64,000 nt of DNA from Spirosoma linguale DSM 74 (GTDB taxonomy: Bacteria; Bacteroidota; Bacteroidia; Cytophagales; Spirosomataceae), in the NCBI GenBank assembly GCA_000024525.1, contig CP001769.1, positions 5,613,001-5,677,000 of the forward strand. Direction: 5' to 3'. The translations under genes were made by a program, and so were the position numbers. The notes beneath the pieces were generated by a model that had not been told where the DNA came from, ran no database searches, and worked only from the letters and a program-made list of their open reading frames with translations. Position 1 is the stretch's first letter, and the number at the start of each line of letters is the position of its first letter. Positions 42,902 through 50,238 of this stretch are shown here, in pieces.

Positions 42902-43954
42902 ATGAAACGCAACCAGTTTCTACTAACCCTACTTAGTGTAAGCACACTATCGCTGGCATCCCTGGCGCAGAATCGTGACAACGACACGCCCTACCAGACC
43001 AAGGCCTTTTCCGGAAATATAAAAGCCGTGCGGGCCGAAACCTCCGGCGGAAGTCTGACCGTCGAAGGCGGCACCGATATGAACGCCAAAGTCGAGATGT
43101 ACGTGCGGGCCAACAACTGGAACGACCGGCTCGACAAAGGTGAAATTGAAGATCGCCTTAAAGATTACGACATTTCCATTGCGCAGGAAGGCAGCACGAT
43201 TGTGGCAACGGCCAAGCGGCATAGTAATCTTACAAACTGGAAAAACAGCCTGAGCATCAGCTTTAAATTTTACACCCCACGCCAGGTTACTACCGATCTG
43301 CGCACGTCGGGCGGCTCCATCCATCTGGCCTCGCTGAGTGGTACGCAGAAGTTCCGCACCAGTGGCGGCAGCCTTCATCTGGATGACGTAGACGGCGATA
43401 TCAACGGGCAAACGTCGGGTGGCTCCATTCACTTCGCTGGTTGCCAGGCTGGCACATCGGGCTACCTCGATCTGCAAACGTCGGGCGGCTCCATCGAAGG
43501 CAAATCATCGACTGGCAAAATGCACCTGGTTACGTCGGGGGGCAGCATCCGACTCACTGATCTGAAAGGCGACATCGACGCCCGCACCAGCGGAGGCAGC
43601 ATTCAGGGTGAAAGTATCGAAGGCGACATCAAAGCAAGTACATCGGGCGGGGGTGTTCGACTGGCCAACGTAGCGGGCAGCCTGGACGCCAGTACCAGCG
43701 CGGGTAGTGTGGATGTAAGCCTGACGAAAGTGGGCGAGTATGTCCGCCTGAACACCAGCGCCGGAAGCATTCACGTACGCATGCCCCTCAACAAAGGTAT
43801 GGACCTGAATCTGCGCGGCAACCGGGTGAGTATACCCGACAACCTGTCGCGGTTTGAAGGCAATATCGAGAAAGACCGTGTTCGGGGAAAACTCAACGGG
43901 GGCGGTATTCCGGTTGAGATCGCGGCTAGTGCGGGTAGCGTTTCCCTCAATTAG
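42902..43954 (+). CDS. DUF4097-like secreted protein with TSGGS periodic repeats
   Basis: 350 residues. Signal peptide MKRNQFLLTLLSVSTLSLAS-LAQ. From about residue 130 the chain is a run of short beta strands each marked by TSGGSIHL-like turns (TSGGSLHLDD, TSGGSIHFAG, TSGGSIEG, TSGGSIRLTD, TSGGSIQGES, TSGGGVRLAN, TSAGSVDVSL, TSAGSIHVRM) every 18-25 residues, consistent with a right-handed beta-solenoid. Related in kind to the two DUF4097 proteins at 27347 and 28213, but with a more regular repeat. It is presumably surface or periplasmic. Function unknown. A strong terminator follows. Confidence 0.82.
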   Translation: MKRNQFLLTLLSVSTLSLASLAQNRDNDTPYQTKAFSGNIKAVRAETSGGSLTVEGGTDMNAKVEMYVRANNWNDRLDKGEIEDRLKDYDISIAQEGSTIVATAKRHSNLTNWKNSLSISFKFYTPRQVTTDLRTSGGSIHLASLSGTQKFRTSGGSLHLDDVDGDINGQTSGGSIHFAGCQAGTSGYLDLQTSGGSIEGKSSTGKMHLVTSGGSIRLTDLKGDIDARTSGGSIQGESIEGDIKASTSGGGVRLANVAGSLDASTSAGSVDVSLTKVGEYVRLNTSAGSIHVRMPLNKGMDLNLRGNRVSIPDNLSRFEGNIEKDRVRGKLNGGGIPVEIAASAGSVSLN

Positions 43955-43987
43955 TCAGCACCTTTTCCCGCCATTTTTGTTTAGCAG

Positions 43988-44023
43988 ACAAGACCCGCCC
44001 ACCAAACAGGCGGGTCTTGTTTT
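43988..44023 (+). terminator. Intrinsic terminator
   Basis: 12-bp perfect stem ACAAGACCCGCC / GGCGGGTCTTGT with a 9-nt loop, followed by TTT. The next start codon is at 44027, only four bases further. Confidence 0.9.
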
Positions 44024-44026
44024 AAC

Positions 44027-44377
44027 ATGACTACATCCCCCTTCTTCGACCGTCGGCTGTTCCTAAACCTCGGCTTAACCCTGTTGAGCAGTAGCGTCAT
44101 TCTGGTTTGCATTAAGCTAACGGCTTCTATTCACCTCCCCTATTTCGTTGCCACGGCGCTGGCTACCGGACTCGGCTTTTTGGAATCGCGCAGGGGCTGG
44201 TTTCTCGCGGTGGCGCAAGCGGTCTTAATCTGGCTTGGCTACATGCTCATTGTACCCACACCCGATGGACCCGCCGACCGGGATATTGAGAATTTTGGTC
44301 TGTACGGGTCCATGATTTTAACCTTCGTCGGTAGTTTTATTGGCGGCCTCCTGAAACGGGCACTGGATAGAGGGTAA
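44027..44377 (+). CDS. Small membrane protein, unknown function
   Basis: 116 residues with a positively charged start (MTTSPFFDRR) and about four hydrophobic segments: NLGLTLLSSSVILVCIKL, LPYFVATALATGLGFLE, WFLAVAQAVLIWLGYMLIV and YGSMILTFVGSFIGGLL. Family not recognised. The ATG follows the T-run of a terminator by three bases, so the leader must be very short or transcription comes by read-through. A decayed copy of its 3' third is at 45008-45123, beyond a toxin-antitoxin pair. Confidence 0.7.
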   Translation: MTTSPFFDRRLFLNLGLTLLSSSVILVCIKLTASIHLPYFVATALATGLGFLESRRGWFLAVAQAVLIWLGYMLIVPTPDGPADRDIENFGLYGSMILTFVGSFIGGLLKRALDRG

Positions 44378-44461
44378 GTTGTCAATGACCGCTTCGGGCC
44401 GATGGCGCAAGGCCAGACCATCGAAATCGGAATAGACAGAAACGCAACAGCATAATTTCGT

Positions 44462-44469
44462 TATCTTTG
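44462..44469 (+). promoter_or_regulatory. Bacteroidota -7 box of the toxin-antitoxin operon
   Basis: TATCTTTG matches TAnnTTTG exactly and lies 14 bases before the antitoxin start. No clear TTG at -33 was found. Confidence 0.55.
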
Positions 44470-44483
44470 ATAAAAAGCAGCTT

Positions 44484-44747
44484 ATGGATTCTATCGTCTT
44501 TCATATCGACGCCGACAAAGCCGGGCAAAATCTCGTTGAGAGCATCAAAGCGTATTTTGGTAATCGTCGGGTTCAAATTATTGTGAAGCCGGAAGAGACA
44601 ATTACCGACTTGATCGCTCGTAATGAAGCAGCTGACCATGACTACGCGCTTCCTTACGATGACATAGCCCGTATCGCCGATGCGCTGGAACGGAATGAAC
44701 CCGTTGACGTTATGGCCGAAGTAAAGAAGTTCGTGGCTACTAAATGA
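44484..44747 (+). CDS. Antitoxin of a YoeB-type toxin-antitoxin pair
   Basis: 87 residues, acidic, beginning MDSIVFHIDADKAGQNLVES and ending EPVDVMAEVKKFVATK. It overlaps the toxin start by four bases (ATGA), the usual layout for antitoxin-first modules. The family is not one of the classical Phd/YefM antitoxins that I recognise. An N-terminal DNA-binding part and a C-terminal toxin-binding helix are expected by analogy. Identified mainly by context and size. Confidence 0.75.
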   Translation: MDSIVFHIDADKAGQNLVESIKAYFGNRRVQIIVKPEETITDLIARNEAADHDYALPYDDIARIADALERNEPVDVMAEVKKFVATK

Positions 44748-45007
44748 GGACTACGCGCATTCAGCCCGAAGCACTCGAACACTTGTCAGAATGGGCCACC
44801 TATGAACCCAAGCTCCTGAAACGTATTTTTCGCATCCTTGAAGAATGTTGCCGAACACCTTTTGAAGGCATCGGAAAACCTGAAGCACTGAAAGGAGATA
44901 AACGAGGGCTTTGGTCACGCCGAATTACCGACGAACATAGAATTGTGTATGACGTAACGGATTCTGAAATTATCGTTCATGCATTGAAAGGGCATTATGA
45001 AGATTAG
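44744..45007 (+). CDS. yoeB: YoeB/Txe family mRNA interferase toxin
   Basis: 87 residues with the full YoeB signature: PKLLKRIFRILEECCRTPFE, GIGKPEALKG, WSRRITDEHRIVYDV and the C-terminal GHYED. Residues matching the E. coli catalytic set (Glu46, Arg65, His83) fall at Glu47, Arg66 and His84. Such toxins cut mRNA in the ribosomal A site when free of antitoxin. Translationally coupled to the upstream antitoxin. The following sequence is a decayed gene fragment, suggesting that the module inserted near a duplicated gene end. Confidence 0.92.
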   Translation: MRTTRIQPEALEHLSEWATYEPKLLKRIFRILEECCRTPFEGIGKPEALKGDKRGLWSRRITDEHRIVYDVTDSEIIVHALKGHYED

Positions 45008-45123
45008 CTAGCTTCATGCTCATCGTGCCCACGCCTAATCTCCTCCGACTGGAATATTGAGAATTTCGGCCTGTACGGGTCCATGCTCCTGACCTTCATT
45101 GGCCGTTTTATTGGTGGCCTTAT
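45008..45123 (+). pseudogene. Decayed partial copy of the small membrane protein gene's 3' end
   Basis: From GCTTCATGCTCATCGTGCCC to GTTTTATTGGTGGCCTTA the sequence follows bases about 44240-44350 of the intact gene (ATGCTCATTGTACCCACACC, ATTGAGAATTTTGGTCTGTA, GGCGGCCT) with scattered substitutions and an indel near CCTAATCTCC that breaks the frame. The first two thirds are missing. Confidence 0.8.
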
Positions 45124-45129
45124 ACCATC

Positions 45130-45172
45130 GGTTTTGAGAAACCTCCCCATGTCAGGTCTAAGGACCTGACAT
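45130..45172. repeat. Two hairpins of the GTTTCTTAAAAC family
   Basis: GGTTT-TGAG-AAACC (45130-45143) and ATGTCAGGTC-TAAG-GACCTGACAT (45149-45172), followed by CACGGAAG. The order and the trailing ATCACG match the last two hairpins of the 32095-32201 cluster. Confidence 0.8.
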
Positions 45173-45205
45173 CACGGAAGCTAGTCTCATGTGAAAGTCC
45201 ATGAC

Positions 45206-45748
45206 TCAGGCGTCAATTAGTCGGTGAGGATACAACGGCAAATGCACCAGAATCGGTCGCTTAGGATGACTTGCTTTATATACCTCATAGCTATGAAGCA
45301 TTTTACGTTCGCCAGGTGTAATCTCATAGCTAAGCCTGAAATTTATTGGTCCCTGAATTTGGAGTTCATCCAACACATCCACAATGTTTTTAAAAGTGGC
45401 CTGCTGAGTCGGTGTAATCAGAACAATTGTGCGCCTGTTCGGCATGAGATACATTAACTGCTGCCTAAGTCCTTTGAACGAATAGTCTGTTTCAATAAAC
45501 TCAGCTCCAGAACCGTCAGGTCTGTAGGTAAGAAACCCAATTCTATTATTCGCCAGTAGAAATAAACTGGCATCAGCGTTCGGGTTGTACCAGATACAAT
45601 GACCATCTTCGGGTAATTGAACTTGCAACTGATTCGGTCGTTGCACCATCTTCATCAACACAAAAAAGACAATCAACAGTAACGCAACCGACACGAACGG
45701 TGTCATGTCGATACGAATTGGCGTATACGTTCGGCGGGTTTTCAGCAT
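45206..45748 (-). CDS. ExbD/TolR-like protein lacking the conserved membrane Asp
   Basis: 180 residues when started at the ATG at 45748 (MLKTRRTYTPIRIDMTPFVS); the frame is open to 45796. One membrane helix (VSVALLLIVFFVLMKMV) is preceded by the ExbD-type motif RIDMTPF and followed by a periplasmic domain. ExbD/TolR normally have MTPxVDV with an Asp essential for proton-driven work; here the motif is MTPFVSV, Ser in place of Asp. No ExbB or TonB gene is adjacent. It may be a structural or regulatory relative with no energising role. Divergent from the FAD oxidoreductase. Confidence 0.75.
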   Translation of the reverse strand: MLKTRRTYTPIRIDMTPFVSVALLLIVFFVLMKMVQRPNQLQVQLPEDGHCIWYNPNADASLFLLANNRIGFLTYRPDGSGAEFIETDYSFKGLRQQLMYLMPNRRTIVLITPTQQATFKNIVDVLDELQIQGPINFRLSYEITPGERKMLHSYEVYKASHPKRPILVHLPLYPHRLIDA

Positions 45749-45812
45749 GACATTTATGTTTGGCTGATGGATGATGGAGAGCAACATTTTCCACAAACGC
45801 GCGTCGTTTTAG

Positions 45813-45820
45813 TATCTTTA
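45813..45820 (+). promoter_or_regulatory. Possible -7 box of the FAD oxidoreductase gene
   Basis: TATCTTTA is one base off TAnnTTTG and lies 28 bases before the start codon at 45848, in the divergent gap. Confidence 0.35.
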
Positions 45821-45847
45821 CAGAACGTTTGACGCTTTTTTGCCGCT

Positions 45848-48800
45848 ATGTTTCGCCTTTCCCAGAATCCTGCTTTTGCCAGCCTGTTGCCTTCGTTCGA
45901 GGGCGAACTCTATTTCGATGAGTCGCCCGAGCATACCGCTCAACGGATTTTGTACGCAACCGATGCCTCCGTATATCAGGAGATGCCCGTTGCGGTAGCA
46001 CTGCCGAAATCCGTTGCCGATATAAAGCGACTGCTGCGGTTTGCCCAGCAGCATAAACTGGGGTTGATTCCACGGGCAGCGGGCACATCGTTGGCGGGTC
46101 AGGTGGTGGGCAGCGGTATCGTTGTCGACATCTCGAAACACTTTGGCAGCATTGTCGGCATCAACGCGGCCGAACGCTGGGTGCGCGTACAGCCGGGCGT
46201 TATCCGCGACGACCTCAACGCCTTTCTGAAACCGCACGGGTTACTTTTCGGACCCGAAACATCTACCGCCAGCCGCGCTATGATCGGCGGTATGATTGGC
46301 AACAACTCCTGCGGGCTACACTCCATAATCTGGGGCACTACCCGCGACCACCTGCTCGAAGTCAAGGCCATACTCAGCGACGGTGCCGAAGTTACGTTCG
46401 GCCCACTCACCCAGGAGCAGTTCGACGCCAAATGCCGGGGCGAAAACGTCGTAAGTCCGCTCGAACAGCGACTGTACGTCCAGTTCCGCGACTGGCTGTC
46501 AAAACCAGCCGTTCAACAGCACATTCGCGAAGGGTTTCCCAAGCCAACCGTCAAACGACGAAATACCGGCTACGCGCTGGATGCTCTGGTGAAGTTTTGG
46601 GAGGAAAGGGAGGAGTTGCTGACGCGTGCCATACCGCCGGATGGCTCCTCGCTCCTCACTCCTCGCTCCTCACTCCTTAAAAGTTTCAACTTCGCCCACC
46701 TCATTGCCGGTTCGGAGGGGACGCTCTGTTTCATTACGGAGGCCAAGCTGAACCTGTTACCGCTGCCGCCTAAAGAGTCGGCGCTGGTGTGTGCGCATTT
46801 CGATACCATTCGCCAATCGCTGGAAGCCAATCTGGTGGCCCTGGCGCACAACTGTTCGGCATCAGAGCTAGTGGACGATTACATCCTGCAACTCACCAAA
46901 ACCAATATCGAGCAGACCAAAAACCGGACGTTCGTTGAAGGTGACCCGAAGGCCATTCTGATGGTCGAGTTTTTCGACGATAGCATAGCGGGTGTCGGCC
47001 AGAAAGCACAGGATTTTGCCGATGCACTTCAGGAAAAAGGCCTGGGTTATGCCTATCCCATCCTGTTTGATACCGAGACGCAGAAGCCCTGGGCGTTACG
47101 CAAAGCCGGACTGAGCATCATGTATAACATTCCCGGCGACGATAAACCGGCGAATGTCATTGAAGATACGGCCGTCGATGTCCATGACTTACCCGACTAC
47201 ATCGACGAACTGGACCGCATGGCGTGGGAAAACCACGGCCTCAAACTCGAATACTCGGCTCATGCCGGGGCAGGTGAAATTCACGTGTTGCCGCTGATCA
47301 ACCTCAAATCATCGGAAGGACGCGCCAAATTCCGGGCGTTGCTGATGGATACCGCGCAGTTGGTCAAGAAATACGGCGGCTCGCTGTCCGGCGAGCACGG
47401 CGACGGGCGGCTACGGGGCGAATGCATTGCCTTTATGCTCGGCCCCGAGAACTTCCAATTGTGCAAGGACGTAAAAGAACTCTGGGACCCGCAGAACACC
47501 TTCAACCCCGGCAAGGTCGTCAACACGCCCCCCATGAACGAGTCGTTGCGCTCGGAAGCCGATGTGGTGATTCCGCAACCCAAAACCGTGTTCGACTTCT
47601 CCAAAGACGGCGGCTTGCTGGAACTGGCCGAGAAGTGCTCCGGCTCCGGCGACTGCCGCAAAACCGAAATTACCGGCGGTACCATGTGCCCCAGTTATAT
47701 GGCCACCCGGCGTGAGCACGACACCACACGCGCACGAGCCAACATCCTGAGGCACTTTTACAGCAGTACCGAAAAACCCGTCGAGAGCGATTACGAAGCC
47801 GTTAAAGACGTGCTTGATCTGTGCCTGTCGTGCAAAGCCTGCAAAGCCGAATGCCCGTCGAGCGTGGACATGACCCGCATGAAGGCCGAATTTACGCAGC
47901 AGCACTACCGAGAAAAAGGCATTCCGCTCCGGGCGCGCCTGGTGGGCAATTTCACCAAGCTAATGTCATTAGCCAGTAAAGTCCCCTGGACGTACAACGC
48001 CATTTACAACACCCCGGCGCTCCGGAAGGCAGCCAACCGCGCCGTCGGCTTCCACCCCGACCGCACCATGCCGGAATTGGCGAAGACAACCTTGAATAAG
48101 TGGATTAAAAGAAGGAGTGAGGAGTTGGGAGCGAGAACGGGGCCGCCCGGCGGTGAGGAGCCATCCGGCGGCAAAGCAGGCGTCAGCAACTCCTCACCGC
48201 CGGGCGGCCCCGTTCTCGCTCCCAACTCCTCACTCCTTCTTTTCATCGACGAATTTACTAACTACAATGATGTAGAAGTCGGGCAGAAAGCGATTTTGCT
48301 GATGCAGCGGCTGGGATATTCGGTTACCATTCCCGAACACGTGGAAAGTGGCCGGACGTATTTGTCAAAAGGTCTGGTAGACGACGCCAAGGCCATTGCC
48401 ATTCGCAACGTGACCTTACTTAAAGACCTCGTCACGGATGAGAAACCTTTGGTTGGCCTGGAGCCTTCCGCCATTCTGACCTTCCGCGACGAATACCCGG
48501 TCCTCGTTCCGGACGAACTTAAAGAAGACGCCGAACGCATCGCGAAAAACGTTTTCCTGTTTGAAGAATGGCTGGCTAGGGAAGCCGACGCCGGGCGTAT
48601 TGACCGAAGCCTGTTCACGACCGATGCCCAGTTGGTAAAGGTCCACGGACACTGCCACCAGAAAGCACTATCGTCCATGATTCCGGTCAAAAAAGTACTG
48701 TCGTTGCCTAAGCATTACACGGTGCAGCTGATTCCATCGGGTTGCTGCGGCATGGCGGGCTCGTTCGGCTATGAGGCCGAACATTACGAACTGTCGATGC

Positions 48801-48952
48801 AGATTGGCGAAATGGTACTGTTCCCCGCTGTCCGGCAGGCCGAAACGGCCATTATCTCGGCGGCAGGAACCAGTTGCCGCCACCAGATCAAAGACGGCAC
48901 CGGCCGCAAAGCCCAGCACCCCGCCGAAATTCTGTTCGACGCGCTGGTGTAA
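45848..48952 (+). CDS. FAD-linked oxidase / Fe-S oxidoreductase fusion with two repeat insertions
   Basis: 1034 residues. The N-terminal FAD-binding domain holds the PCMH motif (IPRAAGTSLAGQVVGSGIVV, GGMIGNNSCG), then an FAD-oxidase C domain (HAGAGEIHVLPLINLKS, GGSLSGEHGDGRLRGE). Two cysteine clusters follow (CSGSGDCRKT...CPSY near 597; CLSCKACKAECPSS near 658), then two cysteine-rich CCG-type motifs (HGHCHQKAL, GCCGMAGSFGYEAEH). The layout is that of YdiJ/GlpC-type D-2-hydroxyacid or D-lactate dehydrogenases using a quinone acceptor. Residues about 255-277 and 754-799 are encoded by in-frame copies of the GGAGTTGCTGAC repeat and are probably surface loops. Cytoplasmic or membrane associated. 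Confidence 0.9.
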   Translation: MFRLSQNPAFASLLPSFEGELYFDESPEHTAQRILYATDASVYQEMPVAVALPKSVADIKRLLRFAQQHKLGLIPRAAGTSLAGQVVGSGIVVDISKHFGSIVGINAAERWVRVQPGVIRDDLNAFLKPHGLLFGPETSTASRAMIGGMIGNNSCGLHSIIWGTTRDHLLEVKAILSDGAEVTFGPLTQEQFDAKCRGENVVSPLEQRLYVQFRDWLSKPAVQQHIREGFPKPTVKRRNTGYALDALVKFWEEREELLTRAIPPDGSSLLTPRSSLLKSFNFAHLIAGSEGTLCFITEAKLNLLPLPPKESALVCAHFDTIRQSLEANLVALAHNCSASELVDDYILQLTKTNIEQTKNRTFVEGDPKAILMVEFFDDSIAGVGQKAQDFADALQEKGLGYAYPILFDTETQKPWALRKAGLSIMYNIPGDDKPANVIEDTAVDVHDLPDYIDELDRMAWENHGLKLEYSAHAGAGEIHVLPLINLKSSEGRAKFRALLMDTAQLVKKYGGSLSGEHGDGRLRGECIAFMLGPENFQLCKDVKELWDPQNTFNPGKVVNTPPMNESLRSEADVVIPQPKTVFDFSKDGGLLELAEKCSGSGDCRKTEITGGTMCPSYMATRREHDTTRARANILRHFYSSTEKPVESDYEAVKDVLDLCLSCKACKAECPSSVDMTRMKAEFTQQHYREKGIPLRARLVGNFTKLMSLASKVPWTYNAIYNTPALRKAANRAVGFHPDRTMPELAKTTLNKWIKRRSEELGARTGPPGGEEPSGGKAGVSNSSPPGGPVLAPNSSLLLFIDEFTNYNDVEVGQKAILLMQRLGYSVTIPEHVESGRTYLSKGLVDDAKAIAIRNVTLLKDLVTDEKPLVGLEPSAILTFRDEYPVLVPDELKEDAERIAKNVFLFEEWLAREADAGRIDRSLFTTDAQLVKVHGHCHQKALSSMIPVKKVLSLPKHYTVQLIPSGCCGMAGSFGYEAEHYELSMQIGEMVLFPAVRQAETAIISAAGTSCRHQIKDGTGRKAQHPAEILFDALV
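46611..46678 (+). repeat. GGAGTTGCTGAC repeat inserted in frame in the oxidoreductase gene
   Basis: The core AGGAGTTGCTGAC...GCCGGATGGCTCCT is followed by two exact copies of CCTCGCTCCTCACT (46647-46660, 46661-46674). It encodes EELLTRAIPPDGSSLLTPRS between VKFWEER and FNFAHLIAGSEGT, a point where related oxidases have a short linker. Confidence 0.8.
48107..48243. repeat. Perfect 54-bp inverted repeat inside a coding sequence, carrying the repeat core
   Basis: Arms 48107-48160 and 48190-48243 are exact reverse complements (left arm has GAAGGAGTGAGGAGTTGGGA; right arm ends AACTCCTCACTCCTTCTTTT). The 29-bp loop contains the end of GCCATCCGGCGGC and the start of GTCAGCAACTCC, i.e. the repeat core in reverse orientation. 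The frame stays open, giving RRSEELGARTGPPGGEEPSG and a Pro/Gly/Ser-rich loop. Confidence 0.93.
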
Positions 48953-49106
48953 CCGTATCCTGGACATCCCGCCCGGGCAACGGAAGGCTAATTGTATATA
49001 CTTTTAAACCTTCGACTAACCGGGCGGAACGCCCAGGATACAGGCCCATACTTAAACCTTTTGCCTTTCCGGTGGTTCTCCATAGACCTAAAACATTCAC
49101 ATTGTC

Positions 49107-50108
49107 ATGGAAAACAACGCAAATCTCTCCGATGGAGCCAGACAGGCCGATACAGTCTCCAGTGAACATGCCGAAACGATGTTCAGTGCAGATCAGGCCG
49201 AAACCAATATGGTGAAGCTGGTAGATGGCAAGCTGGTCACTATGGGCGATACAGAGGATGATGTCTCTGATGATATGCCCCGTATTCGGCTGGGAAGCGA
49301 CGAAGAACGGGCCTTAATCGGCGATGATAAAAAGAAATACGAGAACTCGGATGCGGCTCTGCGGGCAGGCACCATGTTTGACCCTTCGGTAATGCCGGAC
49401 GATCCAATTGCCGTTGGCGATATCACCGGCAACCCAGACGCCGGTTCGGCTGTTAATACGGGGCTTCCCTCGGAAGACGAATCGCCCGAAACGAAAACAA
49501 ATTCATTTAACGGCTGGAATTTCATTGGTGGAAACTATCCTTCTGCCGACATGATTCCGCAAACACCGGGTACACCGGACCCCATGCAGCCGGTACCGGG
49601 CATTCCCGAAACGCCACCGGCACCACCGGTTCCGGGTCCCGAAATCCCGGATCTGCCCGGTTCGCCAAATCCAACTACGCCTGAGATTCAGGAGCCTGAC
49701 CAGCCTGACCGCTCACACGAGATCAACGCGGGTTCGTTGAGTACCTTCACCTCGGGTTTACCTAGTGTAATGCCACCCGACGACCTCGAAACGAGCGAAC
49801 CCGTTGCCGGGACAGCGTATCAGGGAGCAGCCGCCGGTCCCGACGATGAGGGAATGGAAGATAAACCGGATACCGGCAATGCCGCCCGTCCATACGATGT
49901 TAACGCGAAAGATACACATGCCAATCAGCCGGGCGAACGTCCCGAGGAAGCGAAGGAAGCCCAGAACCTCCCCCGCGAACTAGCCGATGAGAGCAGTGTG
50001 ACCGCGCAGGATATGATTTCCGGCCCGGACCGCTCCGACCAGAAATCGACGGAGGGGCTGGATCGCAAGTACAACGACCCGCAAGCCGCCCGCGACATGG
50101 CGAGTTAA
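49107..50108 (+). CDS. Acidic proline-rich protein of unknown function
   Basis: 333 residues with no signal peptide or membrane segment. The first 120 residues are acidic (LVTMGDTEDDVSDDMPRIRL, SDEERALIGDDKKKYENSD). A Pro-rich stretch at about 150-205 (TPGTPDPMQPVPGIPETPPA, PPVPGPEIPDLPGSPNP) precedes an Asp/Glu-rich tail (EEAKEAQNLPRELADESSVT). It looks largely disordered. No family recognised. It is followed by an inverted repeat and a DUF1080 gene, with no sign of an operon. Confidence 0.7.
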   Translation: MENNANLSDGARQADTVSSEHAETMFSADQAETNMVKLVDGKLVTMGDTEDDVSDDMPRIRLGSDEERALIGDDKKKYENSDAALRAGTMFDPSVMPDDPIAVGDITGNPDAGSAVNTGLPSEDESPETKTNSFNGWNFIGGNYPSADMIPQTPGTPDPMQPVPGIPETPPAPPVPGPEIPDLPGSPNPTTPEIQEPDQPDRSHEINAGSLSTFTSGLPSVMPPDDLETSEPVAGTAYQGAAAGPDDEGMEDKPDTGNAARPYDVNAKDTHANQPGERPEEAKEAQNLPRELADESSVTAQDMISGPDRSDQKSTEGLDRKYNDPQAARDMAS

Positions 50109-50124
50109 TTTTTCAATAACAGTT

Positions 50125-50201
50125 GCAAAGAGCGCAAAGGAGAAGTAAGGGCCGCAGAGAAAAACACTTAGCGACCTTTGCTCCTGCTTTGCGCTCTTTG
50201 C
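50125..50201. repeat. GCAAAGAGCGCAAAG inverted repeat
   Basis: GCAAAGAGCGCAAAG (50125-50139) pairs exactly with CTTTGCGCTCTTTGC (50187-50201), with a 47-nt spacer. It fills most of the 130-bp gap between the acidic protein and the DUF1080 gene. The related motif GCGCAAAGACGTTAAGGAAT occurs at 61802 after the glycosyltransferase gene promoter region. Confidence 0.75.
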
Positions 50202-50238
50202 GGTTTAAACTTACATTTAGCCTAAAATTCCAAACTAC

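Noticed and set aside
42947..43477. A 176-codon - strand frame opposite the TSGGS protein
   Set aside because: The + strand gene has a signal peptide and regular repeats; the opposite frame is explained by that regularity.
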